From Rheinheimera soli (GTDB lineage: Bacteria > Pseudomonadota > Gammaproteobacteria > Enterobacterales > Alteromonadaceae), in the NCBI RefSeq assembly GCF_021290985.1, contig NZ_JAJOYU010000006.1, positions 62,001-126,000 on the forward strand: 64,000 bases of DNA. The letters run 5' to 3'. Each line of letters starts with the position of its first letter. The stretch's first letter is position 1. Of this stretch, positions 15,860 to 25,508 are shown piece after piece. The notes beneath the pieces were generated by a model that saw nothing but the letters and a program-made list of their open reading frames with translations, was not told the origin of the DNA and did not search any database. A program made the translations under genes and the position numbers.

Positions 15860-18800
15860 TTAATTTAAGTGCTCACTATGCAGCCAGTTGATCAGTTCTA
15901 TCGCAGGCATAGGCTTGGCAAATAAATAGCCCTGAATAAGATAACACTGGCGGCTGCTGAAAAATGCCAGTTGCTGTTCGGTTTCCACACCTTCGGCGAC
16001 ACAACTCATACCTAAGCTGCCTGCCATCGACAAAATGGCTTCGATAATGGTTTCATCATCTGGATCTATACCAATGTCTTTAACAAAACTGCGGTCAATT
16101 TTAATGGCGTCTATTGGCAGTTCTTTTAAGTACTTTAACGACGAATAGCCCGTACCGAAGTCATCCAACGCCAGCTGAATACCCAGTTGGTTCAGCGCCA
16201 GCATAGTGGTAATGGCTTTTTCGTGGTCACGCATCAGTGCGCTTTCGGTCACTTCATAACGCAAGCAAGAGGCGGGCAACTGGTATTTATTCAGCAGCTT
16301 TTCAGTATGTTCCGCCAAAGACAGTTGTTCTAAATGACTGGTGGATAAATTCACCGACAAATACAAGTCTAAGCCGGCCTGACGCCATTGTTGTAAATCG
16401 ACTAAAGCCCGTTCCAGCAAGGATAAAGTCATAGGAATAATTAAACGTAAATCTTCTGCCATAGGAATAAATTCGGTTGGCGGAATCAGGGTATTTTTAT
16501 GACTCCAGCGCATTAATACTTCTACCCCTATCACGGACTGGCTGCGGCAATCGACAATAGGTTGGTAGTAGTTAATAAATTCGCCATCTTTAAAGGCTTG
16601 TCGTAACTGGGTTTCTTTGGCCAGTTGCATATGAGCTTTTTCGTTCATCTCGGCAATAAAAAACTGGAAGTTATTACGGCCCAAATCTTTGGCGTGATAC
16701 ATGGCCACGTCAGCATGTTTTAATAACGAATTGGCGTCCGTGGCATCGTCCGGATATACAGCTATCCCTATGCTTGGTGACACGCTGACGGTATGAGTGC
16801 CTAATTGCATAGGTTCGCCAATAGATTGCAGCATTTTTCTGGCTACATGGCTGATATTGTCATCGTTTTTGTAGCTTTCCAGCAGCACCACAAATTCATC
16901 ACCACCCAAACGGGCTATGGTGTCGGTTTCTCTTAAGGTGGCACGCAAACGCTTGGCCACTTCCTGCAGTAACTGATCGCCTACATCGTGGCCTAAAGAG
17001 TCGTTGACCTGTTTAAACTTATCCAAATCGATAAAACACAAGGCCAGAGATTTTTTCGCGCGTTTAGCCTGTTCAATACCATGCTGAATACGATCCATCA
17101 GCAAAGTACGGTTAGGCAAGCCAGTTAGCGAGTCATAACTGGCTAAATAACGTAGTTCTTCTTCTGCCACTTTTTGTGCTGTGATGTCAGTAAACACCAA
17201 TACAAAAAACTCTACTTTATCCACATCACCAATAGCGCTGATATTGATCAGAGCAGGGCGCTCTTTACCGTCTGGTGTATGCACCAGCTCTTCACCTTGC
17301 CAGTGTTGGTTGACGGTTAAACCACGTAATAACGAGGTATAAAAACGACGGCGTTGCAGGCTGATGCCAAGATGGTGAGTTTTTGGGCTGACCAGATACT
17401 GATCGACAGAACCAAATACATCGGCAAAAGACTGGTTGGCTGCAATCACTCTTTGGCTGGCATCTAAAATTACTACCCAGTCACGGGTTTGCTGGAAAGC
17501 TTCACCAAAAAGCCTGGCTTTTTCCTGGTTCGCTCTGGTTTCGGTAATGTTGCTGAAGGTGCCAATGACCCGTTCTGGCTGACCTTCATCATCCACTTCA
17601 GCCACTTTACCTATGTCACGGAACCACAGCCATTTGCCATTTTTATGTTGCATACGGTAAGTGTGGTCAAAGGTTTTATCCGGTGTTTGCATCAGTTTTA
17701 GCCAGGCTTGCTGATAAGCGTCTTTATCTTCCGGATGCAATAAAGACAAATGCTGGCTCATCGCCAGCGGATTGAGTGCTTCCTGATACCCAAGCATGCT
17801 GTAAATACGGGACGCAAACATAATGTTTTTGCGGGCATGCCATTCCCAGGCGCCACTGTCTATGGAATCCAGCGCCTGTTTTAAGCGCTGCTCACTGGCC
17901 GTCACTTTGGCATGAGCTATTTTGAGCATACGTTGCTGTTTTTGCCGGGTTCGCAGGTAAAACAACATCACAATCAGGGTGACAGAAGCGTAAGCCATGT
18001 AGGCCCAGTAACTCAACCATGGCGCAGGTTCAACTCTTAAGCGCACTGTTGCCACTTCGCTTTCAAGGCCAGTCACTGGCGACACAGCCACTACGTTAAA
18101 TTGATAATCGCCCGGAGTTAGCTGAGGAAACATCACAGAACTGGAGCTTTGTTCAGGAAAAACTAAACGCTGTGGGCCATCCAACCAGTAACGGTAACGC
18201 ATTTTGCCGCTGTCCCGGAAGTTCAGGCTGGAGTAACTGATGGTTAAGCCCTGACTGTCATAAGGCAAACTAAAAAATTGACCTGATAAATCGGTGAGCG
18301 GGCTTTCTATAGGGGAAGACAATAAATCCAGTTGAGTAATGACAATACGGGGCTTACGTCTGGGTTCTGTCAGCGCAACAGGCGACAGTAAGTTGATGCC
18401 CCGAATGGAGCCAAACACCATCTCGCCATTGCTTAAGGTTTTACTGCTTTGGACGATAAATTCATTGCTGGATAAACCATCTTTTTTGCTGAACTGTTCT
18501 ATATGCAGAGTATCGACATTTAACGAAGATACACCATGCAAACTGGAGAACCAGATATGCCCCAGTTGATCGCGGTTTACTGCATAAACCACATTAGTAT
18601 TGAGTTTGTTTTTACTGTGAAAATGATGTTTCAGCTGCATAGTCTTGGCATCAAAAGCCAACAAGCCTATATCTGCCGCACTGAACCACAAGGTATTATT
18701 TTTATCCAGAGCCATCTGATCGGCAAAACGCATACTAAAAGCCTGGCTTGCTTCAGCCTGGTACAACAGCTTTAACTCTGTTGTTTTTTCATTGTATAAC

Positions 18801-20419
18801 CAGAGTTTTTCGTAAGCAGACAGCACAAGCCAGTCTGGCTGACCAGGCCATTTACCCAAAACAGACCGCACCCCGCTGGCTGGCAACTTTTGGTTTAATG
18901 CCGTTAGTTCTTCAACCTGGCCTGTTTTAGCCTGGTACAGATAAAAACTGTCTCTGGTCAGTAGGTAAAAAGGCTGTTGTTGATTAAGCCAACTGCCGGG
19001 CCGCGCGTTTTGCAGCACATCCAGTTGCTCTGGCTCTGCGACTGGGGCTGGTTGCAGCTCTTTGTTTTGACTGGAAAAGTAGTTCAGACCACTGGAGGAT
19101 AAAAACCATAAATCGCCAGCAGTATCCATCGACAAATTCATGATGGTGCTGGTATGCCAGACCGCCTTTGGATCTGGATTAACCAGAAAATGCTGAGTCT
19201 CCTGAGTTTCCAGATTTAATAAGTTCAGGCCATTACGGCTGCCAAGCCAGAGCTCTTCTGTATTTTTTTCGACAATAGAGGTTATTTTGTCATTGCTTAA
19301 AGCATCAGGCCCAGTTTGACTGAAGCTGCGAATGGCTTTACTGCGGGGATGCCAGTAGTAAGCGCCTTCAAAACGACTGCCAAGCCAAAAACCACCCTGA
19401 CCATCCTCTTGCAAGGCCACTATATTGTCGTCGGATAAATTAAAATTGCTGTCGCTGAATTTGAGTAGCAGTTCTGTGCTGTTTTGCTCTGGTGTATAAC
19501 GCAACAAACCTCGTTCTGTAGCCACTAATAAATGATCAGACTGGGTCTTAATTTGCCAGACATTAGGCCCGGCAATCAGCTCTTTGCTTGCTGGAGTTTG
19601 CCCTGATGTTAAAAACTGCTTAATTGCCGACAGTTCCAGTTGATACAAGCCTTCGACAGTACCTACCAGCAGATGCTGATCCTGAATTTGTAAAGCTTTG
19701 ACATGACGTTGATAGTCCAACGACTGGCCTGGGGGTAAATGAGGCACCAGCTTCAGTTGTTTGGTGGTTTTGTCATACAGCACTAAGCCATGACTGGTAC
19801 CCAGCAGTATCCACTCCGGGGATTGTAACAACACGCGGATATTGGCGTCGTCTAACTCTATATCGGCCAGTCTGGCTAAAACGGTCAGTTGGCTTTTGTC
19901 TGTGTGATAGCTGTAAAGCTCTGTTCTGGTACTGAGTAGTAAGTGTTCGTCGTCTGACTGTATCAAATTGACAAACCGATTTTGCAGTGTCGCAGTGCCG
20001 GGCAAGGACGTGTGTAAAAACAGCTCTGCTTTGAGTGGATCAAAAACATACAAGCCAGAACGTGGCGCTAAAGCCCACAGTTTTTGTTTTGAATCTAACA
20101 ATAATTGAGTAAAAGCCAGGCTTTGTAATTGAGGGGAGTCTGCACCAATCAACAGGTTTTTATAGCCATCGTAGCGGTTTAAACCCGCATCAGTGGCAAC
20201 CCATAAAAAGCCCTGACGGTCGAGCAACAAATCGTTGACTGAACCCTGAGATAAATTTTGGTCCGGAGTTAGTGGCTGCAATAGCGGTGCAGCTACTGCA
20301 GATTTGCAAAAGCAACAGAGCAGCAACAGGCCGCAAACATAGCGCAACAGGGCGAAAACAGGCAAAACGATTCCTCTACAGGTCTGGTTATTATTTTTAT
20401 AGGTGTCAATCTGCCGCAA
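15860..20419 (-). CDS. Propeller-PAS-GGDEF-EAL sensor protein
   Basis: A 1519-residue membrane sensor. After a signal segment (about 22-44), repeats of the two-component-regulator propeller type (NDLLLDRQGFLWVATDAGLNRYDG and similar) run to about 740, then a Y_Y_Y domain, one membrane helix near 815, two PAS domains (850-1090), GGDEF (1095-1255) and EAL (1265-1515). RLGGDEF is intact with a RETD inhibitory site five residues before it. The EAL domain has EVLMRW, NLSTSHLEQ, EVTES, DDFGTGYSSL and EGVET, so both making and breaking c-di-GMP look possible. The frame opens at TTG 20419; the start is uncertain. No partner regulator is adjacent. Confidence 0.93.
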   Translation of the reverse strand: MRQIDTYKNNNQTCRGIVLPVFALLRYVCGLLLLCCFCKSAVAAPLLQPLTPDQNLSQGSVNDLLLDRQGFLWVATDAGLNRYDGYKNLLIGADSPQLQSLAFTQLLLDSKQKLWALAPRSGLYVFDPLKAELFLHTSLPGTATLQNRFVNLIQSDDEHLLLSTRTELYSYHTDKSQLTVLARLADIELDDANIRVLLQSPEWILLGTSHGLVLYDKTTKQLKLVPHLPPGQSLDYQRHVKALQIQDQHLLVGTVEGLYQLELSAIKQFLTSGQTPASKELIAGPNVWQIKTQSDHLLVATERGLLRYTPEQNSTELLLKFSDSNFNLSDDNIVALQEDGQGGFWLGSRFEGAYYWHPRSKAIRSFSQTGPDALSNDKITSIVEKNTEELWLGSRNGLNLLNLETQETQHFLVNPDPKAVWHTSTIMNLSMDTAGDLWFLSSSGLNYFSSQNKELQPAPVAEPEQLDVLQNARPGSWLNQQQPFYLLTRDSFYLYQAKTGQVEELTALNQKLPASGVRSVLGKWPGQPDWLVLSAYEKLWLYNEKTTELKLLYQAEASQAFSMRFADQMALDKNNTLWFSAADIGLLAFDAKTMQLKHHFHSKNKLNTNVVYAVNRDQLGHIWFSSLHGVSSLNVDTLHIEQFSKKDGLSSNEFIVQSSKTLSNGEMVFGSIRGINLLSPVALTEPRRKPRIVITQLDLLSSPIESPLTDLSGQFFSLPYDSQGLTISYSSLNFRDSGKMRYRYWLDGPQRLVFPEQSSSSVMFPQLTPGDYQFNVVAVSPVTGLESEVATVRLRVEPAPWLSYWAYMAYASVTLIVMLFYLRTRQKQQRMLKIAHAKVTASEQRLKQALDSIDSGAWEWHARKNIMFASRIYSMLGYQEALNPLAMSQHLSLLHPEDKDAYQQAWLKLMQTPDKTFDHTYRMQHKNGKWLWFRDIGKVAEVDDEGQPERVIGTFSNITETRANQEKARLFGEAFQQTRDWVVILDASQRVIAANQSFADVFGSVDQYLVSPKTHHLGISLQRRRFYTSLLRGLTVNQHWQGEELVHTPDGKERPALINISAIGDVDKVEFFVLVFTDITAQKVAEEELRYLASYDSLTGLPNRTLLMDRIQHGIEQAKRAKKSLALCFIDLDKFKQVNDSLGHDVGDQLLQEVAKRLRATLRETDTIARLGGDEFVVLLESYKNDDNISHVARKMLQSIGEPMQLGTHTVSVSPSIGIAVYPDDATDANSLLKHADVAMYHAKDLGRNNFQFFIAEMNEKAHMQLAKETQLRQAFKDGEFINYYQPIVDCRSQSVIGVEVLMRWSHKNTLIPPTEFIPMAEDLRLIIPMTLSLLERALVDLQQWRQAGLDLYLSVNLSTSHLEQLSLAEHTEKLLNKYQLPASCLRYEVTESALMRDHEKAITTMLALNQLGIQLALDDFGTGYSSLKYLKELPIDAIKIDRSFVKDIGIDPDDETIIEAILSMAGSLGMSCVAEGVETEQQLAFFSSRQCYLIQGYLFAKPMPAIELINWLHSEHLN

Positions 20420-20497
20420 GAAGCCTAAGAAAATACAGTGAATGGCGTTATAAAGTCCAGCATAGTTCTAAAGAAATTTACAAAAACAGCCAGCTTG

Positions 20498-21457
20498 TTA
20501 ATAGATAAACCACAGCACTTGTAACAGACTGAAAATAAATACAAAAAGAGCCGAATACAGCTGAAATTGCCGGTTTAGTTTAACAGAACCAAGCAGATCA
20601 CTAACCTGAGGTAAATGGGCAGCTCCAAGTCGTTGTCGCTGATTCTTCTGTTGTTGGTACATGACGGGGCCGGCCAGATTGACACGCAAAGCTGAAGCCA
20701 AAGCACCCAGAATAAGCAGATGCGGCAAACACAACTTCAGACGTGAAGCTTCACGCCAGTACCGGAATGCACCTGTAATATCGGTCAACATAGCCAACAG
20801 CAAGGCAGTGATCAGACAGGCAGGAAAGCTGGCCCATTGAGTTAACAAGGCAGCGGGGCGGCCAAAATAGCGGAAGTTACTGTGTTTATCGTTCCACTGT
20901 TGATTACATAAAAGCAGTAAACGATAAGCCACAGCGGCTAGACCACCACCAATTAAAAACCAGAAACTGACCCCTATCCATTGTTTAGCAGTACGAAGCC
21001 ATAGCATTTCTATCGTGGCTTTACATAAGCCTGTGCTGCTTAAACCTTGAGTCTGGCGTAACACCAGAGGTTGTAACAGATCTTTGGCTCTGCTGTTTTG
21101 TTGCTGACTAACTGCCAGGGCTATTTTGTGACTTTGTTTGCGGTAGTAAACAAAATCCAAACAGAAATACAGCAACAGCCCATCCAGCACCAAAGGCCAA
21201 TCGGATAACCAGTACAAAGGGGCAAGTAAGCCGAGCGTAGGCAGTATCACTAAAGCTAAAGCTAAACTGCCGGATATCAGTTGCTGACTGGTTGCCCGGT
21301 TTGGATCAGGATGAACTTTTGCGGCCAATTGTTTGGCAAAAATGCGGAAAAAGGTTAAAGGCTGATAATCCTGTGGCAATAACAACTGGCTGCCAAGCAA
21401 CCAAATGCTTAGCAGTACCAGTGGATAAGCCGAAAGATCGTCCAGCCAATACGGCAT
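20498..21457 (-). CDS. CobD/CbiB-like membrane protein
   Basis: Membrane protein of 319 residues related to adenosylcobinamide-phosphate synthase (CbiB/CobD). Alignable parts include the LLLYFCLDF membrane segment, LLQPLVLRQT and the FPACLITALLLAML region. The family's conserved VETVAEN stretch with acidic residues is replaced by IEMLWLRTAKQW, so canonical synthase activity is doubtful. The ATG directly abuts the mtnN stop, an arrangement I recall from Vibrio and Shewanella, where pfs and a cbiB-like gene are neighbours. No other cobalamin gene is present. Confidence 0.7.
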   Translation of the reverse strand: MPYWLDDLSAYPLVLLSIWLLGSQLLLPQDYQPLTFFRIFAKQLAAKVHPDPNRATSQQLISGSLALALVILPTLGLLAPLYWLSDWPLVLDGLLLYFCLDFVYYRKQSHKIALAVSQQQNSRAKDLLQPLVLRQTQGLSSTGLCKATIEMLWLRTAKQWIGVSFWFLIGGGLAAVAYRLLLLCNQQWNDKHSNFRYFGRPAALLTQWASFPACLITALLLAMLTDITGAFRYWREASRLKLCLPHLLILGALASALRVNLAGPVMYQQQKNQRQRLGAAHLPQVSDLLGSVKLNRQFQLYSALFVFIFSLLQVLWFIY

Positions 21458-22171
21458 TTAGCTTAACTGAACCGTTTTCAGATTTTTCAGCAGTTCCAGC
21501 ACCATGGCAGAACTGTTTTTCGAGGCGATTTCTAAATAAGCTTCAAAAGAGGTAGGCGACTCTTTGCCTGCAATATCACTTAAGCTGCGGATCACCACAA
21601 ATGGAGTATTGAGCTGATAACAAGCCTGAGCTATGGCTGCTCCTTCCATTTCTACCGCCAGCATGGTTGGGAATTGTGCGCGAGTTTGAGCAATACGCTC
21701 AGGCTGGCACATAAACACATCACCTGTGGTGATTAAGCCTTTTTTCGTTTTGCAAAAACCTAAGGTAGTGATGCTTTGCTCCGCTGCGCTAATCAAAGCC
21801 GGATGGGCGGTAAAAGCTGCTGGCATACGTGGCACCTGACCAATTTCATAACCAAAAGCTGTCACATCTACATCGTGATGCCGCACTTCAGATGAAATTA
21901 CCACATCGCCTACATTTAATTCCGGGTCAAAACCACCGGCTGAACCTGTATTGATCACGCAGTCTGGTTTGAACTGGCTAATCATTAATGTGGTGGCGAC
22001 TGCAGAAGCTACTTTACCTATGCCTGATTGCACTAAAACGACGTCAGTGTCGGCCAGACGACCCCGATAAAATTCATAGTCGGCCAGTTTGACACTGGTC
22101 ATATCGCTTAACTGAGCTTTTAAAATTGCAATCTCCGGCTCCATAGCGCCGATAATACCCACAAGTTGCAT
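21458..22171 (-). CDS. mtnN: 5'-methylthioadenosine/S-adenosylhomocysteine nucleosidase
   Basis: Cytoplasmic hydrolase that cleaves MTA, SAH and 5'-deoxyadenosine, feeding methionine salvage and the AI-2 route. It has 237 residues and is collinear with E. coli MtnN: GIIGAMEPE with the catalytic Glu12 region, SGIGKVASAV, INTGSAGGF, HHDVDVTAFGYE, AVEMEGAAIA and VIRSLSDIAG with the catalytic Asp. The frame is open from 22210, but family alignment and a GAGGATC site before ATG 22171 decide the start. Overlaps nothing, abuts the CbiB-like gene. Confidence 0.96.
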   Translation of the reverse strand: MQLVGIIGAMEPEIAILKAQLSDMTSVKLADYEFYRGRLADTDVVLVQSGIGKVASAVATTLMISQFKPDCVINTGSAGGFDPELNVGDVVISSEVRHHDVDVTAFGYEIGQVPRMPAAFTAHPALISAAEQSITTLGFCKTKKGLITTGDVFMCQPERIAQTRAQFPTMLAVEMEGAAIAQACYQLNTPFVVIRSLSDIAGKESPTSFEAYLEIASKNSSAMVLELLKNLKTVQLS

Positions 22172-22330
22172 CTGCCGATCCTCAAAATAATAAAGGGCAG
22201 ATGATACCATCCGCCCTTTATTAATTACACCCGAACAATTGCTGGCATGGGGTCAACCCAACTTAGCATCGGATGGGCATGCAAGACGGGCGGGGATAAA
22301 CCAGCTGTCTGGCATAGGATTGGAATTCAA

Positions 22331-22357
22331 GACGGGCGGGGACAAGCCCCGCCCCTA
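22331..22357. repeat. Palindromic intergenic repeat, GC-rich form
   Basis: GACGGGCGGGGACAAGCCCC continuing to GCCCCTAC: the 8-bp arms GGGCGGGG (22334-22341) and CCCCGCCC (22347-22354) flank ACAAG. A half copy, CAAGACGGGCGGGGATAAA, lies about 50 bases before it. It lies just downstream of the pirin gene. Confidence 0.7.
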
Positions 22358-22364
22358 CGAGATC

Positions 22365-23249
22365 TCAGATTGATTTATGAATAGCTATGGTTTTGGCTTG
22401 CTGATTATTGGTCAGGGTTCCTGCCTGATAATCACGAATGGCTTGCTCAATTTCCTCTGGCTTGTTCATCACAAAGGGACCGTATTGCACTACTGGCTCT
22501 TTTATTGGCTTGGCTGCTAACAGAATAAAACGCGCTTTATCTTTTGCAGATACCCTAACCTTGTCGCCATCTGTCAGGACAGCGCCATGATGATTGGCCA
22601 CTTTTAAACCTTCAACAAACACTTCGCCTTCAAAAGGATAAACATAAGCGTTATGACCAGCCGTGACTGGAAAAGTCAGGCTTTGATCTGCCTCTAACTG
22701 CACATCCAGATACAAAGGTTCAGTCGATAAGCCAAAAATAGGACCACGAACAATGTTGCCATTCAGCTCTGTTTCGCCAGCTATGACTTTGACAAAACTT
22801 TGCGCCGTTAAATTTACCAGCGGAATGTCGGAGGCCGGAATATCGACATAAGCGGCCTCTTTCATTTTTTCTGCGGCTGGTAAATTAATCCACAGCTGAA
22901 AACCACGCATCAGACCAGATTCCTGCTGTGGCATTTCTGAGTGAATAATACCGCGGCCTGCCGTCATCCACTGTACGCCACCACTGGTTAAATGGCCCTG
23001 ATTGCCAAGATGATCTTCATGCAACATATGACCATCGAGCATATAAGTGACGGTTTCAAAACCACGGTGCGGATGGGCTGGGAAACCAGCAATGTAGTCA
23101 TCGGCTTTGTCTGAGCCAAAAGCGTCCAGCATTAAAAACGGGTCCAGTCGTACGGCCTGACTTTGGCCCAGACTACGTTTAATTTTTACGCCAGCGCCGT
23201 CAGAGGCCAGCATGGCAGGGATCAATTGTTTTAAAGTACGGGCTGTCAT
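22365..23249 (-). CDS. Pirin family protein
   Basis: Cupin-fold pirin of 294 residues. Metal ligands are present: FPAHPHRGFETV gives two histidines, and GRGIIHSEMP gives the His and Glu of the second site. Bacterial pirins include quercetin 2,3-dioxygenases and metabolic regulators; the specific role is not visible. An ATG at 23249 behind AGGTGAA is better than the GTG at 23255. Palindromic repeats flank the gene on both sides (22331 and 23381). Confidence 0.93.
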   Translation of the reverse strand: MTARTLKQLIPAMLASDGAGVKIKRSLGQSQAVRLDPFLMLDAFGSDKADDYIAGFPAHPHRGFETVTYMLDGHMLHEDHLGNQGHLTSGGVQWMTAGRGIIHSEMPQQESGLMRGFQLWINLPAAEKMKEAAYVDIPASDIPLVNLTAQSFVKVIAGETELNGNIVRGPIFGLSTEPLYLDVQLEADQSLTFPVTAGHNAYVYPFEGEVFVEGLKVANHHGAVLTDGDKVRVSAKDKARFILLAAKPIKEPVVQYGPFVMNKPEEIEQAIRDYQAGTLTNNQQAKTIAIHKSI

Positions 23250-23380
23250 GTTCACTTCACCTATTCAGTGGTTGTTGATAGGTCTATTAAAACAGCTCTT
23301 CAATCGAAGCAATAGCGGATAGTTTTGCTTTGAGTGTTCTAAAAATTTGAACGTTCCCGTCGCTGGGCGGATTGATTGAT

Positions 23381-23407
23381 GCGGGCGACCATAAAGGTCG
23401 CCCCTAC
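23381..23407. repeat. Palindromic intergenic repeat, copy 2
   Basis: GCGGGCGACC-ATAAA-GGTCGCCCC, then TAC: the inverted copy of the element at 12181-12213, with a perfect 8-bp stem. It lies between ogt (3' side) and the pirin gene and could terminate the alkylation repair operon. Confidence 0.7.
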
Positions 23408-23904
23408 GGAGCTATGCTGGCTTCCAGCTGAAACAAACCCAAGGCCTGCGCTGTGTTTTGTTCATGTTTTAGCAGCCAGTCTTTGCGCTCTAAGCCGCCT
23501 GCGTAGCCGGTTAAGCTGCCATTGGCTCCTATCACTCTGTGGCAGGGCACAATAATGGTCAGAGGGTTACGGCCATTGGCAGCACCTACGGCCCTTACTG
23601 CTTTTGGGTTATTCAGTGCATGGGCAATATCACTGTAGCTGCGCAGCTGTGCAAAAGGGATTTGGCTCAGTTGCTGCCAAACTGCTTGTTGGAAATCTGT
23701 GCCAATGGCGGCTAAGGGTAAATCAAATTGTTGCAAGCTGCCCTTAAAATACGCATCAAACTGAGCTTTGCAGTCCAGCAATAACATATCGTTGCTGTGA
23801 TCCGGCGCCTCTGTATGGTCGCGAAATAAAATGGATTCAATGCCCTTGGTATTGGAAGTGACAACCAAAAGTCCTAAAGGTGTGGAAAATTGCAGTTGTT
23901 TCAT
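23404..23904 (-). CDS. ogt: Methylated-DNA-[protein]-cysteine S-methyltransferase
   Basis: Suicide repair protein of 166 residues that removes methyl or alkyl groups from O6-alkylguanine. The active site IIVPCHRVI, the preceding VGAANGRNP and the following GYAGGLERKDWLL are intact, and an N-terminal RNase-H-like half is present. Its ATG overlaps the stop of the glycosylase gene (ATGA), so the two repair activities are translated together. Confidence 0.96.
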   Translation of the reverse strand: MKQLQFSTPLGLLVVTSNTKGIESILFRDHTEAPDHSNDMLLLDCKAQFDAYFKGSLQQFDLPLAAIGTDFQQAVWQQLSQIPFAQLRSYSDIAHALNNPKAVRAVGAANGRNPLTIIVPCHRVIGANGSLTGYAGGLERKDWLLKHEQNTAQALGLFQLEASIAP

Positions 23905-25304
23905 TTGATTTGCTCCGTTACTGCAGGGCGGGATAAGCTAAACCACAGCTGAAAAGTGGCGTAACTGCGCCAGGGAGCCAGTTGCTCTGGTGTGATATCA
24001 CCATGGCGTTTTAAGGCTTTTTGCACACCTAAATCACCACCTAACCAGATATCCGGATCGGCAAGGCCACGCATTTTGCTGTAGGCCACAGTCCAGGGTC
24101 CTATGCCCTTGAGTTTTAACCAGTCATCCGGCGTGCTTTGAGGTTCTGCTATCACAGTAGCGGCCAGTTGTTTTAAGGTATCGCGTCTGGCTTGTGGCAC
24201 TTTAAGCATTAAAAGCTCGTTTTGACGGATAGCTTCCGGCGTTGGAAATAGCTTTTTCTCTGGATCATCAGCTAATGGTTCCGCTAATTCTGTCAGTAAC
24301 CTATTTAGCTGAGTACGAGCGCCTTGCACACTGACTTGCTGACCTAAAATAGCCCGCACCGCTGCTTCAAAAGGGTTCCATAAACCCGGCAGCCTTAAGC
24401 CTGATTCCAGAAAGTCGCCAAACACAGGTGCAAGCTGCTGTTCTATCTGTGGCATATTGGCATCTAAATCGGCCAGTTGGCGAATACGTTGCAGCACTGA
24501 GGTCAGTTCCTGCTGGCTCGGCCAATGCAGTTTTAACTGCATCACACCTTCTTTCACCGGACTTAACTCAAACCAGCCATGCACCATACCTTGAGGAGTA
24601 GGCCAGCTAAAAGTTCTGCCATAAGCATCACCTTTCACCCATTCCATACCATCCAAAGTGCGCTGACGCCAGAAATCCAGCTGAGCTTGCCAGTTTAAAG
24701 GCGGCCTATAACTAAGTTGTAATTCAATCACGGATGAGTGTCCTGTCATTTTTTTACGGCGGATTTGGCTTGGGTTTAACAGCAACTGCTGCTTAAAGGC
24801 ATCGTTAAAACGCCTGATGCTGTGAAAACCAGATAAAGCAGCGATCTGATGCACAGGCAGTTGGCTTTGATGCAACAGCTGTTTGGCCAAAAGTACCTGT
24901 TGATACAAAGCATATTGTTTGGGCGCAACCCCTAAATGCTGCTGAAACAGCTTACGTAAATAACGCTCACTAATACCAAGACGCGAGGCTAAAGCGGCCT
25001 GATCGCCATGCACCAAAGCACCTTCAGCTATCAGTTTTAAAGCACGCCTGACACTGGTTTCGACCCCAAGCCAGGCCGGAGACTGTGGCGCACTGTCGGG
25101 TCTGCAACGTAAGCAAGGTCGATAACCTGCTGATGCTGCAGCTGCTGCACAGGAAAAATAACTCACCTGATGTTCAGCCGGAGACTTTGCCGGGCAAATA
25201 GTACGGCAATAAATACCAGTACTTTTTACCGCAATAAAAAACAGACCATCAAAACGGCTGTCACGCGATAAACGGGCTTGTTGGCATACCAAAGGATCCA
25301 GCAT
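23901..25304 (-). CDS. Ada-AlkA fusion: regulator domain plus 3-methyladenine DNA glycosylase
   Basis: A 467-residue fusion. Residues 1-80 form the Ada zinc domain with four cysteines (YCRTICP and PCLRCRPD), which in Ada takes methyl groups from DNA phosphotriesters. Residues about 90-190 are an AraC-type helix-turn-helix (SRLGISERYLRKLFQQHLG). Then come an AlkA N-terminal domain and the HhH-GPD glycosylase fold with ILGQQVSV, LKGIGPWTVAY and the catalytic Asp in WLGGDLGVQ. It may both sense alkylation, activating its own operon, and excise bases. Coupled to ogt downstream. Confidence 0.94.
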   Translation of the reverse strand: MLDPLVCQQARLSRDSRFDGLFFIAVKSTGIYCRTICPAKSPAEHQVSYFSCAAAAASAGYRPCLRCRPDSAPQSPAWLGVETSVRRALKLIAEGALVHGDQAALASRLGISERYLRKLFQQHLGVAPKQYALYQQVLLAKQLLHQSQLPVHQIAALSGFHSIRRFNDAFKQQLLLNPSQIRRKKMTGHSSVIELQLSYRPPLNWQAQLDFWRQRTLDGMEWVKGDAYGRTFSWPTPQGMVHGWFELSPVKEGVMQLKLHWPSQQELTSVLQRIRQLADLDANMPQIEQQLAPVFGDFLESGLRLPGLWNPFEAAVRAILGQQVSVQGARTQLNRLLTELAEPLADDPEKKLFPTPEAIRQNELLMLKVPQARRDTLKQLAATVIAEPQSTPDDWLKLKGIGPWTVAYSKMRGLADPDIWLGGDLGVQKALKRHGDITPEQLAPWRSYATFQLWFSLSRPAVTEQIK

Positions 25305-25508
25305 GGCAAAGACTCATCAGCAAAAACTAATCAGAGTGTACCTTGGCGGCAAGAAAAAAGCTGGCCGGATCCGGCACTGAAAGAAAAGGGTTTTCTGAGC
25401 TGGATAACAAAACCCGGACTGCAGGTTGATTACAGGCGGCTATAGTTAAGGCATACCTCTGCACTTCTTCAACTCGTGCGAACAGACATTAATGTGAAGG
25501 AAAGCTGT

